The notes: generated by a model not told the origin, from the sequence alone. DNA of 37,703 nucleotides from JBGSUE01 sp041753515 (GCA_041753515.1 JBGSUE010000031.1:1-37703), one strand, 5' to 3'; shown: positions 15,664-24,232, counted from the stretch's first letter. A program made the numbers and translations.

Positions 15664-17423
15664 AGGTATATTCCAATTCCGATAACGAATAATACAAGAA
15701 TAATCACAATCGGCAGTGATACTGTATGGAAATCATATTGCGTTGTCGTTCCGTTTACTGAAATTGAAAGCGTGGAAGGCCGGATACCATACATAAAACC
15801 CGGCATCGAGTAAGAGAATGGTAAGGAAAATTGTGAAAATGGTGGTACAGACGGATATGTGCGGGTTATACCCAGAATATCCGTATCAATAGCTACCTGA
15901 ATCTGGACGTTGTTGAACGATATGCCGTGATTATTTTTTATTACAATTGTTCCATGTTGCGGTATCATGCTGAATACGACAGTCGGATGAATAATTTCAA
16001 TATCAATAAATTTATTCGCCAGAGTTTCATCCGAAAATTCACTGAAATGAACATTGACAAGTTTTTGGTTTATACCGCTGGTTTTATACGCCCCTGCGGG
16101 ATACGGATAATCATCTCTGATGCCATTATATGCAAATACAATGTGGTTAAAATCAAAAATATCAAAATAATCAACTCCTCCTGTTGTCGATGACCAGGTG
16201 GGATCAACAGGAATCCAAAGATTGCGCTCTGAGTCGAAATATTCCGGCCATGCATGCAAAACGTCTGTGACAAGAGAAAGCGGCCGTAATCGTGTGTTGG
16301 TCGTATATGCGTACCCCACGGCTTGACGGGCAGGGATGCCGTTTGCCCGCAGGAGTGCGATATATACATCTGTAAAATCCATGCACACGGAATCTAGGGG
16401 ATTCTCAAGAGCCATGACAGCACCTTTGCGTACGAGGTCAGTATCCACTCTTTCATAATTATATGTGAATGTATTGACAATATAGTCATATATTTCCCTT
16501 GGGGTTCTATATTTTTTTGCCAGTGATTGAATTGTTGGAAACTGACTATTCCAAAATCGTGTTGCCTTTGTATACACAGATATGTCGCTGGGTTCAAACG
16601 TATAATCATGGCGTGCTTCCAAAAATACATTGATATGGAAGTCCGCATGGACATCAAGCGTCGTTTTGGCAGGAATTTTATACCGTGCCAGCCAATTACC
16701 GTCAGCGTCTGAAACGACCTCCAGGGGTCGTGGAGTTATTTCATAAATTGTAACGCTCTGATGGGCAGTATCAGGTGGAAGAGCGATTTCGGTCACAGTA
16801 TCCGAATCTTCGGTATTTTCTAGTTGATATTGGGCACTGATATCAAATTTTTGTGCAGTCCCATACGCTATATTGATTCCTCCTGCGGTCAATTGTCTTT
16901 TTGACCATGTATACCCATGTTCAGGTAGTGGTTTGACGTATGCCGGTTTACCGAATGATTCAGGTACAGTAATTGTGACGTTGTAATCACCCAATTCCGG
17001 TGTATTCTCTATTCCCGGTATATTGATTTCCCATATCGTCCCTACTTTGTAGGCAATATCACTATTTTCATATCGCAAAGTAAACGTCTGTGATTTTCCG
17101 AGTCCGACGACATTTTCATTCATCACAAGTCTGATTTCTGTTATGCCGTTTTCCGTCTTCACGTGTGATTGCAATTGCGTATCGCCGTTATATGCAATGA
17201 CGTGTGTGATGCGTTCAGATTCAAGTTTCACTGCATACTCTTTTGCATACAGATTTGTCAATCTGTTTGTCAGGGTAATCTTTTGGGTAACCAGTGCTGT
17301 CCCTGAGTCCTTGATCGTATACTCTACCTGATAATCTGTCATGAATGACCCATCGGCATATGCGGCAATTGGAAAAGAGAGTATACACACAATGAGAAGA
17401 ATGTTTTGTACGATTCGTATCAT
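15636..17423 (-). CDS. Exported transglutaminase-like protein with C-terminal membrane anchor
   Basis: A 595-residue cell-envelope protein. Residues 1-23 form a signal peptide ending AAYA, followed by about 270 residues of beta-rich domains. The transglutaminase core has C347 (SVCMDF), H390 (LHAWPEYF) and D407 (VDPTW), an intact Cys-His-Asp triad. A further beta-rich domain leads to a C-terminal membrane helix (about 569-587) and a short basic tail. Such proteins act as transglutaminases or papain-like proteases outside the cell; the substrate is unknown. It lies between uvrA (6 bases) and uvrC (28-base overlap), an odd place for an envelope protein, and would be co-expressed with the repair genes. 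Confidence 0.85.
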   Translation of the reverse strand: MIRIVQNILLIVCILSFPIAAYADGSFMTDYQVEYTIKDSGTALVTQKITLTNRLTNLYAKEYAVKLESERITHVIAYNGDTQLQSHVKTENGITEIRLVMNENVVGLGKSQTFTLRYENSDIAYKVGTIWEINIPGIENTPELGDYNVTITVPESFGKPAYVKPLPEHGYTWSKRQLTAGGINIAYGTAQKFDISAQYQLENTEDSDTVTEIALPPDTAHQSVTIYEITPRPLEVVSDADGNWLARYKIPAKTTLDVHADFHINVFLEARHDYTFEPSDISVYTKATRFWNSQFPTIQSLAKKYRTPREIYDYIVNTFTYNYERVDTDLVRKGAVMALENPLDSVCMDFTDVYIALLRANGIPARQAVGYAYTTNTRLRPLSLVTDVLHAWPEYFDSERNLWIPVDPTWSSTTGGVDYFDIFDFNHIVFAYNGIRDDYPYPAGAYKTSGINQKLVNVHFSEFSDETLANKFIDIEIIHPTVVFSMIPQHGTIVIKNNHGISFNNVQIQVAIDTDILGITRTYPSVPPFSQFSLPFSYSMPGFMYGIRPSTLSISVNGTTTQYDFHTVSLPIVIILVLFVIGIGIYLWNVRNKSS

Positions 17424-17429
17424 ACGATA

Positions 17430-20378
17430 TCACTTATGCAAATATTTTCCCGTATATGATTGGGGATTCTCTCTGATTGCATCAGCCGATCCTTGCGCCA
17501 CGATGTACCCTCCGTTATCCCCGCCGTCAGGCCCAAGATCGATAATCCATTGTGCATTAAGAATAATATCCTGATTATGTTCAATAACAACAACAGTATT
17601 GCCTGACTCCGTCAGACGATAAAGGATATGAAGTAATTTTTCAATATCCGAAAAATGTAAACCTGTCGATGGTTCATCGAGAATATAGACAGTTTTACCG
17701 GTCGCTCGCCTCATCAACTCGGTAGCCAGTTTCACACGCTGCGCCTCACCGCCTGATAGCGTTGTTGCCGGTTGACCTAAATGAATATATCCAAGACCGA
17801 TCTCACTCAGGATCTGTAATTTTTCTTCTATCGCCGGTTGATGCCTGAAAAGTACATACGCGTCGTCAACTGTCATATTGAGGACTTCTGCGATGGATTT
17901 GCCTTTATAGTAAATTTCAAGCGTATCCTGACTATACCGAGAACCGCCGCAGACTTCACATGTTACGTAGATGTCAGACAAAAATTGCATCTCAATTTTT
18001 TTCTGTCCCTCTCCTTCGCATGCTTCGCATCTTCCTCCTTTAACATTAAACGAGAATCTTCCCGGTTTGAACCCTCTGATTTTTGCCTCAGGAATTTGAG
18101 CGAATAAATCACGGATATGCGTGAATAGTCCAGTGTATGTGGCAGGATTTGAGCGGGGGGTTCGTCCTATCGGAGATTGGTCTATTAGGATTGCTTTATC
18201 GATTTTTTCTGCCCCAATAAGGCTTGCGTATTCACCCTGCGGATATGCTGATTGCCCAAATGTATGTGCATGCAAAGCCGGATAGAGGGTTTCCACAACC
18301 AGTGATGATTTTCCCGAACCTGACACACCTGTGACACAGACGAATACTCCTAAAGGGATTTTGATATGGATATCTTTGAGATTATGAGTTGATACGTGTG
18401 TTAATTCAACATACTCTTTTTGACCAGGTAGATCTTTTTTCGACAATCGGATCTTTTTTTCACCGCTTAAATAGCGGGCAGTCGTAGATTTGGGATTGTT
18501 GATGAGTGTAGAGACCGGTTCACATGCGAGGATTTCCCCCCCATGATTTCCGGCTCCCGGTCCAAAATCAACAATGAGATCTGAAGCGTACATCATATCC
18601 CGATCGTGTTCCACAACGATGACAGTGTTGCCTAATGCTTTCAGCTTTTTAAGCGTTGTGATAAGTCTGTCGTTATCGCGCGGGTGAAGACCTATGGATG
18701 GTTCATCCAGCACATATAAGACACCTGATAATCCTGATCCGATTTGGGATGCAAGTCGGATACGTTGTGATTCCCCTCCTGAAAGTGTTGTAGCGCTCCG
18801 GTCCAGAGTCAGATACTCCAGGCCGACATCCGTGAGAAATGTCAGTCTCTGACGTAGTTCCAATACTATCGGTTTTGCTATGGTTCGTTCGCGCTCTGAT
18901 ACAACGTCAGTATATATTTTTTCAAACCAGGTTCGCGCATCAACAATATTCATCGATGTGACATCAACAATTGTTTTTCCTGCAATTGTTATGGAAAGGC
19001 TTTCTTTCTTCAGTCGTTTTCCCGAGCAGTCAGGGCATACTTCTTCCTTCATGAATTTTTCAATTTCGTTTCGAACCCATGATGATTCTGTTTGGCTGTA
19101 GCGACGTGTTAATTCGGCAATAACACCGGAAAATGTTTCCTGAATACGTGTCTGTTCACCAAACCTGTTTGTTCCGATTACCTCATACACTTTTTCTCCG
19201 GTTCCATGTAATATGACTGCTAATTGATCATGTGACAGATTTTTAATGGCTGAGCGGATATCAATTTCCTGATCATCAAGGACTTTTTTCATGATCCGGG
19301 CATACCACGTATCATGTGTAAAAATTTTGGCAAATGGAATAATTCCGCCTTCAGAAAGGGTTAGTTCAGGTGCGAGGATTCGGTCTGGATTAACCATACG
19401 GATTTTTCCGATGCCTGAACATTTCCCACAGGCTCCGTGTGGAGAATTAAATGAGAAGGATCTGGGTTCGATTTCCGGTATTGAGATATTGCATACAGGA
19501 CAGGAAAATCGTTCGGAAAAAATATGATCCTGGATATCCTTTGGTTTTTCACTAAATGTAAAATCCGCGTCATGAACGATGCCTGCAATCACCAAACCAT
19601 TTGAGAGTGCCAGTGCCTGCTCGCACGATGTTGAGAGTGTATCCAATACCGGTTTGAATGTATGATAGCGGGGATCACTTTTTCCGCGCGACAGCACGGT
19701 GAGAGTGTCACGATCAAAGGTCAGACGGTCCACAACAGCTTCAATAGTATGTTTATTAGTTTTAATAAGAAGTATATCTTCATGAACGTCAAATATTTGT
19801 CCGTCCACACGGACATGCGTGTAACCTTTTGATTTCAGATTACTAAATAATCCGGAAAATTCTCCCTTACGGTCCCTGACTACAGGAGACAAGATAAGAC
19901 ATCGGACCGGTTTTTTTCCGATCTTTTTTACTTCCATCATCAAGAGGTGTATGAGAGAAGATACGATCGTTTCTTTTGACTGACGGCTTATTTCACGGCC
20001 GCAATTTGGACAATGCGGATGTCCGATACGGGCAAATAGAAGTCGCATGTAATCGTATATTTCTGTCACTGTACCGACAGTAGAACGGGGATTATGGGAG
20101 GCTGATTTCTGATCTATCGAGATAGCAGGTGATAATCCGTCTATTGCATCAACGTCGGGTTTATCCATTATGCCAAGAAACTGACGTGCATAGGATGAAA
20201 GAGATTCTACATATCTTCGTTGTCCTTCTGCATATATTGTGTCAAAAGCCAGAGATGATTTTCCCGAACCTGATACACCGGTAAATATAATGAGCTGGTT
20301 CTTAGGCAGCTTCACATGAATATTTTTCAGGTTATGCTGACGTGCTCCCCTGATTGTTATCATTGCGTTATCAGTCAT
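17430..20378 (-). CDS. uvrA: Excinuclease ABC subunit A
   Basis: Damage-sensing ATPase of nucleotide excision repair that loads UvrB. With the start at 20378 it has 982 residues, close to E. coli UvrA (940). Two ABC modules are visible: Walker A GVSGSGKSS near residue 34 and again in the second half, with signatures LSGGESQRIRLA and LSGGEAQRVKLA. Zinc-binding clusters include CPNCG, CPVC...CGKC and CEACEGEG...CEVCGG. The frame is open to an ATG at 20438, but I chose 20378 because the family starts just before TIRGARQHNLKN and because ATGACTGA overlaps the uvrB stop, a coupled start. A second in-frame ATG at 20363 is also possible. Confidence 0.97.
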   Translation of the reverse strand: MTDNAMITIRGARQHNLKNIHVKLPKNQLIIFTGVSGSGKSSLAFDTIYAEGQRRYVESLSSYARQFLGIMDKPDVDAIDGLSPAISIDQKSASHNPRSTVGTVTEIYDYMRLLFARIGHPHCPNCGREISRQSKETIVSSLIHLLMMEVKKIGKKPVRCLILSPVVRDRKGEFSGLFSNLKSKGYTHVRVDGQIFDVHEDILLIKTNKHTIEAVVDRLTFDRDTLTVLSRGKSDPRYHTFKPVLDTLSTSCEQALALSNGLVIAGIVHDADFTFSEKPKDIQDHIFSERFSCPVCNISIPEIEPRSFSFNSPHGACGKCSGIGKIRMVNPDRILAPELTLSEGGIIPFAKIFTHDTWYARIMKKVLDDQEIDIRSAIKNLSHDQLAVILHGTGEKVYEVIGTNRFGEQTRIQETFSGVIAELTRRYSQTESSWVRNEIEKFMKEEVCPDCSGKRLKKESLSITIAGKTIVDVTSMNIVDARTWFEKIYTDVVSERERTIAKPIVLELRQRLTFLTDVGLEYLTLDRSATTLSGGESQRIRLASQIGSGLSGVLYVLDEPSIGLHPRDNDRLITTLKKLKALGNTVIVVEHDRDMMYASDLIVDFGPGAGNHGGEILACEPVSTLINNPKSTTARYLSGEKKIRLSKKDLPGQKEYVELTHVSTHNLKDIHIKIPLGVFVCVTGVSGSGKSSLVVETLYPALHAHTFGQSAYPQGEYASLIGAEKIDKAILIDQSPIGRTPRSNPATYTGLFTHIRDLFAQIPEAKIRGFKPGRFSFNVKGGRCEACEGEGQKKIEMQFLSDIYVTCEVCGGSRYSQDTLEIYYKGKSIAEVLNMTVDDAYVLFRHQPAIEEKLQILSEIGLGYIHLGQPATTLSGGEAQRVKLATELMRRATGKTVYILDEPSTGLHFSDIEKLLHILYRLTESGNTVVVIEHNQDIILNAQWIIDLGPDGGDNGGYIVAQGSADAIRENPQSYTGKYLHK

Positions 20379-22383
20379 ACTTTGACAGTGTTTCAATGAG
20401 ATCCCGAAGACGCGCTGCATCTTCAAAACGCATCTCACGGCTTGCTGTTTTCATTTCCCTGATCAGTTTCTGAATTTCTCCTTTGCGCTCCATCGGTGTA
20501 CATGTATCAAATATTTTCGGATCACGGTGTGCACTATTTTCCTGATCCTGCCCTGCATTACCCTCATCTACAAGTTTTGAGCGAACGGGTTTCTGAATAC
20601 TTTCCGGAGTTATTTGATGTTTGGTATTATACTCTATTTGGATACGTCTCCGTTCGGTAACAATATCAATGGCACTCTGCATTGATTTTGTGACTTTCTG
20701 TGCATATAAAATCACATGACCGTTCACATGGCGGGCCGCCCGACCCATTGTCTGGATAAGACTCGTACGTGATCGTAAAAATCCCTCTTTGTCTGCGTCA
20801 AGAATAGCCACAAGCGATACTTCCGGCAAATCCAACCCTTCCCGCAGGAGGTTTACTCCCACGAGAACATCGACATTCCCCAATCGCAGGTCATCCAAAA
20901 TATCACTCCTTTCAAGCGTTTCGACATCGCTGTGGAGGTATTGAACTTTTATGTGATACTGAATTTTACAATAGTCTGTAATATCCTCAGCAATCCGTTT
21001 TGTCAATGTTGTGACAAGGATACGTTCATGCTTTCCGATGCGTATTTTGATCTCTTTGAGAACATCCTGTATTTGTGTCGCAGAAGGTCGCACTTCTACC
21101 GTGGGATCCAGTAAACCTGTCGGACGGACTAATTGCTGTACATGAGCATGAGGCATATGTGCAGCTACCCGTTCCATTTCCCATGCATCGGGAGTCGCCG
21201 ATACATACAACGTATACGGCAGGCGACGAAGAAATTCGTCGAATTTCATAGGCCGGTTATCAAGAGCGGAAGGGAGCCGGAATCCGTAATCAATGAGCGT
21301 CTGTTTCCGTGACCGGTCTCCATTGTACATACCCCGTATCTGAGGTATGGTCATATGTGATTCATCGATAAATAAGAGATACTCCTGTCCCCCTGTTTGT
21401 TTCGAGAAATAGTCAAAAAGTGAATATGGTGCATCACCGGGATTCCTGCCATCAAAATATCGGGAATAATTTTCAATACCATTTACATAACCGATTTCCC
21501 TGATCATATCCAGGTCATGAAGGACACGGGTTTCTAAGCGGTGTGCTTCAAGTATCTTCCCTTTTGCCCGCAGTTCTGTAAGCCTCAATTCAAGATCATG
21601 TTCGATCTTCCTGAATACGGATGTATGCTTTGAGGGATCAGTCATGTAGTGTTTTGCCGGATAAATGACGGCTACCGGAATGTGCTCAACCGTATCGCCC
21701 GTGACCGGATGAATGCGCTGTATTGACGTAACAATATTGTCTTCAAAAACGATACGGATGCCAATATCCTCATATGCGGGATAAATATCGATAGCATTTC
21801 CGCGTACCCTAAATGACCCCCTGCGGAAAGCATAGTCGTCGCGTTCGTACTGGAGTTGAATAAGACGTGTGTAGACCGAATCCGGTAACAGTTTGACACC
21901 GCGAGCCAATTCAAGTATGAAATGCCCATATTCAACGGGTGACCCGATGTTATAGATACACGATACCGAAGCAACGACAATCGTATCCCTGCGCGTCAGA
22001 ATATTTGTCGTTGCAGCGAGCCTCAGTTTATCAATATTTTCATTAATCTGCGTTTCTTTTTCAATATACGTATCAGTTGTGGGGACATATGCTTCCGGTT
22101 GATAATAATCATAATATGACACAAAGTAAGAAACAGCATTCTCTGGAAAATAATCCCTGAATTCCTGATAGAGTTGGGCGGCCAACGTTTTATTATGCGA
22201 TATAATGAGGGCCGGTGTATTGAAAGCTGCAATAACGGATGCCATGGTAAATGTTTTTCCGCTTCCCGTGACTCCTTCCAAAACCTGTTCGGGTATTTTC
22301 TGTTTCAGATTGGCAAGAATTCTCGCAATCGCTTCCTGTTGATCGCCTGCAGGCGTATAATCTGAATGTAATTTGAATTTCAT
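20371..22383 (-). CDS. uvrB: Excinuclease ABC subunit B
   Basis: Central helicase-like subunit of nucleotide excision repair that verifies damage and recruits UvrC. The 670 residues match the family length. Motifs are Walker A GVTGSGKT (37-44), the hairpin-region signature SYYDYYQPEAYVPTTDTYIE, DESH in LLFIDESHMTIPQIRGMY, and a C-terminal UVR domain (EMRFEDAARLRDLIE). The start at 22383 gives the conserved beginning MKFKLHSDYTPAGDQQEAI; an upstream ATG at 22428 would read through the shared promoter. It is the first gene of an eight-gene minus-strand run that includes uvrA and uvrC, and diverges from lexA across 71 bases. Confidence 0.97.
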   Translation of the reverse strand: MKFKLHSDYTPAGDQQEAIARILANLKQKIPEQVLEGVTGSGKTFTMASVIAAFNTPALIISHNKTLAAQLYQEFRDYFPENAVSYFVSYYDYYQPEAYVPTTDTYIEKETQINENIDKLRLAATTNILTRRDTIVVASVSCIYNIGSPVEYGHFILELARGVKLLPDSVYTRLIQLQYERDDYAFRRGSFRVRGNAIDIYPAYEDIGIRIVFEDNIVTSIQRIHPVTGDTVEHIPVAVIYPAKHYMTDPSKHTSVFRKIEHDLELRLTELRAKGKILEAHRLETRVLHDLDMIREIGYVNGIENYSRYFDGRNPGDAPYSLFDYFSKQTGGQEYLLFIDESHMTIPQIRGMYNGDRSRKQTLIDYGFRLPSALDNRPMKFDEFLRRLPYTLYVSATPDAWEMERVAAHMPHAHVQQLVRPTGLLDPTVEVRPSATQIQDVLKEIKIRIGKHERILVTTLTKRIAEDITDYCKIQYHIKVQYLHSDVETLERSDILDDLRLGNVDVLVGVNLLREGLDLPEVSLVAILDADKEGFLRSRTSLIQTMGRAARHVNGHVILYAQKVTKSMQSAIDIVTERRRIQIEYNTKHQITPESIQKPVRSKLVDEGNAGQDQENSAHRDPKIFDTCTPMERKGEIQKLIREMKTASREMRFEDAARLRDLIETLSKYD

Positions 22384-22387
22384 AGCA

Positions 22388-22416
22388 TTGACAATTCGGG
22401 TTTTTTTTATTATAAC
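22388..22416 (+). promoter_or_regulatory. lexA promoter
   Basis: TTGACA (22388-22393), a 17-base spacer and TATAAC (22411-22416) make a near-consensus housekeeping promoter. Transcription should start near 22423, leaving about 32 bases before the lexA ATG. Its -10 overlaps that of uvrB on the other strand, so one bound repressor could silence both. Confidence 0.75.
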
Positions 22417-22445
22417 AAAAATAGACAAACATTTATTCGGGTTTT
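22394..22445. repeat. Direct repeat ATTCGGGTTTT flanking the lexA/uvrB promoters
   Basis: The 11-mer occurs at 22394-22404, inside the lexA promoter spacer, and at 22435-22445, between the lexA start site and ATG. The copies are 41 bases apart, close to four helical turns. No E. coli-type (CTG-N10-CAG), Gram-positive (GAAC-N4-GTTC) or GTTC-N7-GTTC box is seen. The repeat is therefore the best visible candidate for the LexA operator; this is inference. Confidence 0.45.
22409..22417 (-). promoter_or_regulatory. uvrB operon promoter, extended -10
   Basis: The minus strand reads TGTTATAAT, a perfect extended -10. The start would be near 22402, about 19 bases before the uvrB ATG. The -35 hexamer at 17 bases is poor, which an extended -10 can tolerate. 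It is the only good promoter seen upstream of the uvrB-uvrA-transglutaminase-uvrC block. Confidence 0.65.
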
Positions 22446-22454
22446 ATCATATAT

Positions 22455-23084
22455 ATGGCTTACGTATTATATCCGAAAGAACGCCAGACTCTTGATTTTA
22501 TCACACAATTTATCCAGCGGTATGGCTATGCACCGACACTGAAGGAAATATGTGAAGCGACCAATCTTAAATCTGTGGCAACAGCCCATGAACATATAGA
22601 CCGGCTGCGTCAAAAAGGATTCATCAAAAAGCTGGACGGTACAGCCCGCGGTCTTGATGTTGTGAAAGAACAATTCAGGTCCGGTTCAACCGAATCATCC
22701 GTTGATCTGCCTGTTATGGGATTCATTGCCGCAGGTGCACCGCTTGAACCATATACCGATCCGAATTCATATATTTCCGTTGCGCCTGATATGCTTGAAC
22801 CGAATAAGCCTCATTATGTTCTCCAGGTAAAAGGAACATCGATGATTGATGATGGCATCATGGATGGGGATTATGTCATAATTCGCCACCAGCAGGATGC
22901 ACAAAACGGTGATATCGTTGTTGCAGTACTACCCAATGGTCTTTCCACACTTAAAAGAATTTATTTTGAGAAGGAAAGGATTAAACTTATGCCCGCCAAT
23001 TCCACCATGTCACCGATATTCACTACACATGTAAAAATACAGGGAAAAGTGGTAGGTCTTGTGCGTAAATTCAGTATACACTGA
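22455..23084 (+). CDS. lexA: SOS response repressor LexA
   Basis: DNA-damage response repressor that cleaves itself when stimulated by RecA filaments. The 209 residues have an N-terminal winged helix-turn-helix (about 1-65; YAPTLKEICEATNLKS then HIDRLRQKGFI) and a C-terminal S24 peptidase domain. The cleavage site is the A93-G94 bond in FIAAGAP, the nucleophile is S129 in GTSMIDDGIMDGD, and the general base is K167 in TLKRIY. All are intact and spaced as in characterised LexA proteins. The recognition helix differs from both the E. coli and B. subtilis forms, so a non-standard box is likely. It diverges from uvrB and is followed 1 base later by rsmI. Confidence 0.95.
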   Translation: MAYVLYPKERQTLDFITQFIQRYGYAPTLKEICEATNLKSVATAHEHIDRLRQKGFIKKLDGTARGLDVVKEQFRSGSTESSVDLPVMGFIAAGAPLEPYTDPNSYISVAPDMLEPNKPHYVLQVKGTSMIDDGIMDGDYVIIRHQQDAQNGDIVVAVLPNGLSTLKRIYFEKERIKLMPANSTMSPIFTTHVKIQGKVVGLVRKFSIH

Positions 23085-23085
23085 T

Positions 23086-23733
23086 ATGCTTTTTCTTGTA
23101 TCCACACCGATCGGTAATCTTGAGGATATAACGTACCGTGCAGTGAAAACACTGTCATCATCAGATATTATTTTGTGTGAAGATACGCGGCATGCCTCAA
23201 TTTTACTTCAGCATTACGGCATTACTACCCGCACGATGAGTTTTTATGATGAAATAGAAGAAAAACGATTACCGGACATAATTCAACGTCTTGAATCAGG
23301 AAAAAATATTGCACTCATTTCTGATGCCGGAACCCCTCTTATTTCAGATCCCGGTTTCCGTCTGGTTCGCGAATGCAGGAATCGTGGTATCCCTGTTACG
23401 GCAATACCTGGTCCTACTGCTGCAATAACTGCATTTATCCTGTCCGGTTTTCCCCTTCCATTCACGTTTTACGGCTATCCTCCGGAGAAGCAATCCCACA
23501 GATTGAAATTATTTACCAATCTCGGCCAGACCTCATGCATATTCTATTGCGGTCCCCATAAACTGCAAAAAACGCTTGGTGATCTCAGCACTGTTTGCGG
23601 AGATATCGAAATCGTCATAGCGCGTGAGCTTACCAAAATTCATGAAGAAATCTGGACAGGTAAAATTTCGGATGCCCTCTCAAAATATTCCTCTCCCAAA
23701 GGCGAATTCGTGTTGTTATTTCATGTAGATTGA
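23086..23733 (+). CDS. rsmI: 16S rRNA (cytidine-1402-2'-O)-methyltransferase
   Basis: Tetrapyrrole-methylase-fold enzyme that methylates the ribose of C1402 in the ribosomal decoding centre using SAM. Signatures are STPIGNLEDITYRAV near the N-terminus, CEDTRHASILLQHYGI, and the SAM-site region PGPTAAITAFILSGFPLP followed by FYGYPPE. The start at 23086 gives MLFLVSTPIGN; upstream in-frame codons lie inside lexA. At 215 residues it lacks the C-terminal ~70-residue extension of E. coli RsmI (286). It lies 1 base after the lexA stop, so it is co-transcribed with the repressor. Confidence 0.92.
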   Translation: MLFLVSTPIGNLEDITYRAVKTLSSSDIILCEDTRHASILLQHYGITTRTMSFYDEIEEKRLPDIIQRLESGKNIALISDAGTPLISDPGFRLVRECRNRGIPVTAIPGPTAAITAFILSGFPLPFTFYGYPPEKQSHRLKLFTNLGQTSCIFYCGPHKLQKTLGDLSTVCGDIEIVIARELTKIHEEIWTGKISDALSKYSSPKGEFVLLFHVD

Positions 23734-23739
23734 TATAAT
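23731..23739 (+). promoter_or_regulatory. Extended -10 promoter at the rsmI stop codon
   Basis: TGATATAAT is a perfect extended -10, its TGA doubling as the rsmI stop. TTGTTA at 23713-23718 is a possible -35 with a short 15-base spacer. Transcription would start near 23746, about 3 bases before the first ATG of a short ORF, so that message would be essentially leaderless. Confidence 0.5.
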
Positions 23740-23748
23740 ATATATATT

Positions 23749-23832
23749 ATGATGAACGTTTCTCTCAACAAATTCACCTATGCCGGGTATTATACCGGAG
23801 GGAATCCTATGGGAGGAAATTATATGAAGTAA
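23749..23832 (+). CDS. Short 27-residue ORF, possible leader peptide
   Basis: Encodes 27 residues with the sequence features MMNVSLNKF, a Tyr/Gly-rich middle (YAGYYTGGNPMGG) and the end NYMK. An alternative start is the second ATG at 23752. It begins about 10 bases after a perfect extended -10, and its stop lies 32 bases before an intrinsic terminator. Within it, GGGAGG at 23811-23816 lies 7 bases before an in-frame ATG-AAG-TAA. I recognise no homologue. It may be an attenuator leader peptide, a small functional peptide, or a chance ORF in a small RNA. Confidence 0.4.
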   Translation: MMNVSLNKFTYAGYYTGGNPMGGNYMK

Positions 23833-23864
23833 TAATCAGATAATTTTTACACAGCACATTACTC

Positions 23865-23886
23865 CTCCCAATCGGGAGATTTTTTT
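23865..23886 (+). terminator. Intrinsic terminator after the short ORF
   Basis: CTCCC (23865-23869), a four-base loop AATC, GGGAG (23874-23878), then AT followed by six T. It should end the lexA-rsmI transcript and that of the short ORF. The left arm is also complementary to GGGAGGA at 23811-23817, so an alternative fold could prevent terminator formation. Confidence 0.75.
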
Positions 23887-23979
23887 GTGGCAAAAAAGTA
23901 CTTTTACACATCCCGTATACTGATATGCATTGTATAAATACATATCCGTGTGCGGGAACAAATCACAAAGGAGTACCAG

Positions 23980-24165
23980 ATGAACATCCGTCAGGCTTTA
24001 CTTTCCTTACTGCTCATTCTTGCTGTCGCTTCTGCATGGTGTTGGGCAGTCTATGCATCGAAACTAGCGACCAGTGAAGTTGCACAAATCTGCGAAGCGT
24101 TCAACCGCGATCCTGGAGACACTATCACCTACGCCTATATTGTCTATACCTGTCCCGAAGAATGA
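23980..24165 (+). CDS. Small exported or membrane peptide, 61 residues
   Basis: The N-terminus MNIRQALLSLLLILAVASAW is a signal peptide or membrane anchor, followed by about 35 polar residues with Cys in QICEAF and near the end in YTCPEE. Those two cysteines could form an extracytoplasmic disulphide. AAAGGAG at 23967-23973, 6 bases before this ATG, decides the start over a GTG at 23950. The gene lies between the terminator at 23886 and a long hairpin, so it is transcribed alone or by read-through. I recognise no family; reality as a gene is supported by the Shine-Dalgarno sequence and the clear signal segment. Confidence 0.65.
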   Translation: MNIRQALLSLLLILAVASAWCWAVYASKLATSEVAQICEAFNRDPGDTITYAYIVYTCPEE

Positions 24166-24190
24166 ACGAATAAAAAATAACCCGCACACG

Positions 24191-24232
24191 CCCCTGGGCT
24201 GCATACGAAATATTATCTATGCAGCCTGGGGG
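24191..24232. terminator. Long hairpin between convergent genes
   Basis: A 15-bp stem with two G-T wobbles: CCCCTGGGCTGCATA (24191-24205) pairs with TATGCAGCCTGGGGG (24218-24232) around a 12-base loop. It lies after the small peptide gene on the plus strand and covers the last codons of the minus-strand protease gene. On the minus strand it is followed, some 14 bases later, by a T-rich run. It probably acts as a shared terminator or mRNA 3' end for both genes. Confidence 0.55.

Noticed and set aside
20379..20438. Upstream start for uvrA
   Set aside because: It would overlap uvrB by 68 bases and add residues not found in UvrA; the ATG at 20378 is coupled to the uvrB stop and fits the family.
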